Below, piece by piece: positions 59,288-64,000 of a DNA stretch of 64,000 nt. The DNA lies in assembly GCA_964035545.1 (NCBI GenBank), contig OZ037765.1:14192698-14256697 (forward strand), in the 5' to 3' direction. How positions within the stretch are numbered: position 1 is the stretch's first letter; every line of letters starts with the position of its first letter. Under the pieces are notes generated by a model that saw nothing but the letters and a program-made list of their open reading frames with translations, did not search any database and had not been told where the DNA came from. This DNA comes from Bugula neritina. Lineage: Eukaryota > Bryozoa > Gymnolaemata > Cheilostomatida > Bugulidae. The position numbers and the translations under genes were made by a program.

Positions 59288-62099
59288 TTTTGTTGCTCAG
59301 GTCTTTCCATGAAATAGATATACTGGTTTTCAAAACGAGCTGGAGATGAAGCTATGTATAGTACTACGTTTTAAGGGATTCATATACCTGCATAAAATGC
59401 CAAGTGATTGGCTAGAGAGCGCCAATTAGTGGATAAATAACACCTTTGGCTGTGCTTTTACTCTTGTGAATGTTTATAGAACGGAAGTGTGAGGTGCCGA
59501 GTTTATATGTGAAGCATATGTGTCACTTAAGCAAGGTTTTGGCGGCCTTCAGTAGTTGCATGGTTTGGAGAGTTAGTACATAACAACCATTCTCTATGTT
59601 TAATCAAAATAGACACACAGAAAATTTAATTTTGGAAAAAGGATAAACCTAAAACTGTAAAAAGTTGCAAAGAGCAGTTTGATGCAAGCACTGCTTGTTG
59701 ATGCCATTTTGTTGTACTTCCCACAGCCATTACAATAAGCTGCGTGAAGTTTGAATCTGTGATCGGGAAATTATAATATATTTTATTCATTCAGATTCTC
59801 ACAGCTTAATTTAATTTAAATTACAAATACTTTTGAAATAATAACGGCAAATTGTTAGGCTTTTGAATTAACAAGCGTGAGATATTTGAATTAAACTGAA
59901 AAATTATCGACCCTCTAATTTTAATTTCAGAATGATTAATTAGAAAATGCATACACAAATGTGCTTTTGCTCAACATACTTTTAAGTATTAATTTTGTAC
60001 ATATCTTGACTTTATAACTTCGACATATAATAACATGCAAAATATTTTTACAATTAGCATGGGCCTGTAAGTAAATATTGCATATAGTATTTTTTGTATT
60101 AAGCAAAAAGTGGGTATATATACATGTTATAAAGTGAAGATCCTGAGTACAACTGTTCACACTTTTTGACGCCAGCCAATAAAAATATTTTAAGATGGAA
60201 GTAGGATCCTGCCACCAGCATTGCAACAACTTTCGGGTCTAACTAGCTTTGTTTGGTTTTACACACTCAACTTTACTTTCTCATTTTCTGCACTATTTTC
60301 TAATAATGTATTAAGTAAACTCCAACTCTTAAGTGTCTTATAGTCAGTTATCATATACACAGCTTCATTTCAAAGATTGTATCTGAAGCTGTGTACTCAC
60401 TCTCTGCTCTAATTCTACACTGCACACAATGCATATTGTGTAAAGTACTCTTACAGGTATATATAATCCATTTTATATATTGTTTAAATTAGTTCTAAAA
60501 TATTTAATTTATAGTTTGTGGTAGTTATTCAGTCATAATTGCGCCTGTGCCTCATTTAAATAAGTCCTTAGCCCGCTTTAACAAAAACCTTTTCCATCAG
60601 GGGTTTCTCAGAGGGATAGATAAACTTGCGTGAGTTTGTGGTAGACTGGTAGTTATTCTTATTTAGTAAATTTCAAACAGTTCGAGATAATTTTTAATAA
60701 AAACACCTGTGACCTGTGACCTAGTAAGTAAAGATGCTGGTATATCATGACTCAGGCCACATTAGACTGGTAGATAGAATTCTGGCAGATACTTACCTAA
60801 ATTAGCGAAGAGTATGCAGTTGTAAACTCATCAAAGCATAGTCCAAGTTCTCTAACTGTGTTTTAGCCTAGTATGAGGCAAACTTCAAAGCTAACCTAAA
60901 ATCTCTTATGCATCAGGGTTTCCAATTGATGGCTATAAGATATGTTGGGGAGTTCAATGGATACTTCCTGACCTTGCTATGTCAGTTTGGGACAAGTATA
61001 TTGCGACCTAAACAGCAGAAATTATCTTACCAAAACACGACATATAGCCTAAAATCTAGTAATTACTCCTTGGTCATACTTTTCTCACATAATCACATTT
61101 ATTCATAGGAATATTTATCAGTTTTCTCCCCACCTTTATTTCATGACCCCACAACTCAAAGTTTATTTTATAGCTGTTTATCTTCACTCGTCTTTTTTCT
61201 CAAGCTAAGTATTGTAGTTATATTACAATGCACAATTTTCCTTTGATGGATATCATAGTATACATTACAATAATAAAACAAATTAAGTATGCTAGATTGT
61301 ATGAACTGCAACTTATCTGCAGTCTGCCCCTATCCTGTCCCAATAATAGCTCAAAGAGTTTAAAATAGATCAAACTCATCTATACCTGCCAGCAAACTAA
61401 AGCTCCTTAGATGGACGACTGTAGTCCTGCACAGGTAGCCAGCAAACTAAAGGAACTCAACAAAATAACAGTATGAATAATTTCTAAGCAGTAAATTGTA
61501 AACTGATGTATAGGTAAATACTATTATTTGTGAGTATACAATAACATGTTTATATATAGTAAGGTTATTATATCTCTTGCACAACTGAATGAATTTTTAT
61601 CATGAAACCAATCATGCAGCCCTTCAGATCAAGATTCAAAACTGGTTATTCTACCACATTTCCACTACAGCCGAAGCTCTAAACTTTTCATTTGTGTGCA
61701 GAACTGTGAATTTTTAATTAGCTTACAGTTTCTAATTTTTAAATGTGCATTTTAGTTTAAAGCAATTGCTTCATTTCACAGACAACTTCTTATGCAACAA
61801 GCATTTGCTGCACTTATCTCCTCTTACTTGTTATTATAAGTAATAAATAAACTAATGTTTTCTTTTGAAAATTACATAAGTAATGACATGCAAAAAGTTT
61901 ATTTAATATTTACATTAATCATTAATGTTTTGACAGCGTTGAAGTTAGCTACATGTTGAAAGTTATGGTAGTCACAACTCCCAAGTACAAGCAACTGGTT
62001 TTATTAGTTTAGCCTTCAAAATAAATTTTAATTAAATTTGCTATCCCCTAAACTACTATTCTTTAAAATTGAAAATGAGTTCCACAAGTAATATTATAT
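59288..62099. other. Intergenic AT-rich DNA between FRRS1-like copies
   Basis: No gene recognised. The first few hundred bases should contain the promoter of copy A. Two copies of GCCAGCAAACTAAAG occur near 61387 and 61439. Confidence 0.5.
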
Positions 62100-62126
62100 T
62101 TATAGCTCAGCATACCTATATATAGT

Positions 62127-62146
62127 GTCATTCCAGATAGACACTT
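62127..62146 (+). repeat. Short dispersed repeat arm (CATTCCAGATAGAC)
   Basis: GTGTCATTCCAGATAGACAC matches the complement of 48446-48465 in TTLL1 intron 8 except near its end, and is similar to 23343. It abuts a (TA)n tract. Confidence 0.5.
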
Positions 62147-62151
62147 GCCAG

Positions 62152-62383
<232 letters not shown>

Positions 62384-62461
62384 TCTTACATAAGTTCATA
62401 ACAATTCACACTTCCTTGTAAAGTGTTTGGTTTTTTTATAAAAGAACTATAAAATGATGTT

Positions 62462-63915
62462 TTACAAATCTTTCCACACTATGTATAAAAATGAAGCCAC
62501 CAAAGTAAAAATTAAAATAACATATATTGTGAACAGTGCCATTGATTTTGTGTGGGGAGCTGTTTTACCCTCTGCCTGTTCACTGGGTTCTTCAATGTCC
62601 AAACTTTCAATAGATCTTATTCCTTTATCATCTTCTTCAGCTGTAGTAGAAAAACAAATAATAGAACCTGGCAGTGTATAGATATAACTAGTTTATTGCT
62701 CATCACTTTAGTCTACAAGTATAGTTTAGTATTACCTAGTAATGCTAGTATATCTATAAATTGTAGTAGTTTTAGAACATCATTTAGATAAGGTAAAATA
62801 AGTTAAATGCAATCGTTAATATTTACTCCAGAAAACTATGATATGCATACAGAATGTAAGGTAAGTATTATTATATTATTATGACAGGAAGAGGAAAAAT
62901 AATTACAGTTCTATAGAAACAGCTGTGTAAATCGACTTTAATATTTACTACCTTTATAATTTTACTGGTAAGTAGACTATATAACTATACATGTAGTGTA
63001 GTTTAGTTATAAGTTCAGTATTGTATATGTATATAATATATTATACATATCATGTTCATCATGTATATCATATTAAAAGTGTCAGAGATGGAGTTGAATT
63101 TAACTGACTAATAATTTACCCACCTGCATCCTTAGACGAATCTGCACACCGTTTTCTAATCTCAAACACAAAAGCTGTGAAGACATGCACAGAAATTAGA
63201 GCGATCAGTAACCCAGTTCCATCGGACTTCATCTTCTCACTCATGTAGCTGAAGTTGGAGCCCAACAGCATGGTGACAGCAGCCAGGATGTATGAAGCAG
63301 AGCCAGTTAGCATATGCATCCAGTTAAATGCCACTCTCTTTCTTCCAGCATCACCATCTGGTCTGGCTAGCCCCATAATTACCTGCACCACTGTAAGAAT
63401 CATCACTGCAATGCCAAAGCCAGCATGAAGCAGTTCTTTCTGTAACACACAGCTGTTGTGATGTGAAAATTTTATAACTTCATATGTGTTTCATTAGTTT
63501 TGAGCAGCTCTTAAGATTTAGTAGATAAAACTCTGAACATGCATAAGTTGAATAATGAATGTTTTTACCTGCGATGATAGTCCCATGATGCGCACAAATA
63601 TAACAACAAATGCAATGGCCGTAAGCAACGCTGCGAGAAAAGCCAAGCCTCTGTGTATCTGAAATGTACAACCGCATTAGTTAATACAATGTCCTAAATA
63701 ATTTCTAGCATTGACCTGTAATAACAGCTGTTTAGATGCAAAATATACTTAGATATGCAAATGCTTTCATAATAGTAGTGACAATAGTGTTACCTGAAAC
63801 CATGGTTTGGTCCCACAGATGGTATCTTTTGCATTGAGGAAACCATTTTTGAAATACCTGGAGATCACCATAGCAACAGATACAGCACCAAACCAAGCCA
63901 GCACCATAAATGTCA
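62462..63915 (-). CDS. FRRS1-like protein, copy B (3' part; continues past window)
   Basis: Exons in transcript order: 63794-63915, 63569-63658, 63124-63439, 62462-62640. The gene extends beyond the window on its 5' side. The exons encode the cytochrome b561 domain and C-terminal anchor. The exon lengths match copy A (122 in both, 90 against 87, 316 in both, 179 against 191) and the junction phases are identical. Matching landmarks are WFGAVSVAMVISRYF, IHRGLAFLAALL, KELLHAGFGIAVMILTVV, GLARPDGDAG, FNWMHML and the tail APHTKSMALFTIYV. Visible heme histidines are in IHRG, LLHAG and WMHM; the first would lie in the upstream exon. It is a tandem duplicate of 52557-59287 in the same orientation. 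The reeler and DOMON parts are not in this window. Confidence 0.92.
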
Positions 63916-64000
63916 CTAAAAGAATTGTACAACAGCATTACATCAATGTACAAAAATGAATTTTACAGCTTCAGTTGGTGTCTATGAATTTTCTAACAAC

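Overview
The window is nuclear DNA of an animal. It is AT-rich, its genes are split by many introns, and it carries spliced genes for netrin, syntaxin-8, tubulin tyrosine ligase-like 1 and two FRRS1-like reeler/DOMON/cytochrome b561 proteins, along with LTR retrotransposons, non-LTR remnants, tRNA-derived SINE-like sequences and MITE-like elements. Netrin implies a eumetazoan; a marine invertebrate is my best guess, but the species cannot be settled from this sequence. All exon models were built by hand from GT/AG (once GC/AG) sites, phase continuity and family similarity. No transcript evidence was used.

Layout. 1-2802: intergenic, with a possible promoter near 2550. 2803-8390 (+): complete netrin gene whose second laminin-EGF exon is duplicated in tandem. 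8391-10186: intergenic, with a small GC-rich island at 9049-9190. 10187-21291 (-): complete syntaxin-8 in eight exons. 21292-26668: no convincing host gene; satellite-like AT-rich repeats. 26669-31438 (-): a Ty3/Gypsy-type LTR element with nearly identical LTRs and one long gag-pol frame broken by two stops. 32136-37530 (-): a second, older Gypsy-type element with 126-bp LTRs, a 5-bp target duplication, decayed gag-pol and an extra 3' reading frame that looks like an SGNH/GDSL hydrolase. 38220-40350: non-LTR retrotransposon tail, a repeat-type ORF and two tRNA-like SINE heads. 41312-41807: long (TA)n tracts around an 88-nt-arm palindrome. 43265-51713 (+): complete TTLL1 in 12 exons, with several MITE-like elements in its introns. 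52557-59287 (-): complete FRRS1-like gene in 12 exons. 62462 to beyond the window (-): the 3' part of a tandem paralogue.

The host genes do unrelated jobs: secreted axon guidance cue, endosomal SNARE, tubulin polyglutamylation and membrane redox. Only the two FRRS1-like genes form a family cluster. The most unusual items are the SGNH-like reading frame in the LTR element, the duplicated netrin exon and a 69-nt identical tract shared by the two FRRS1-like genes.
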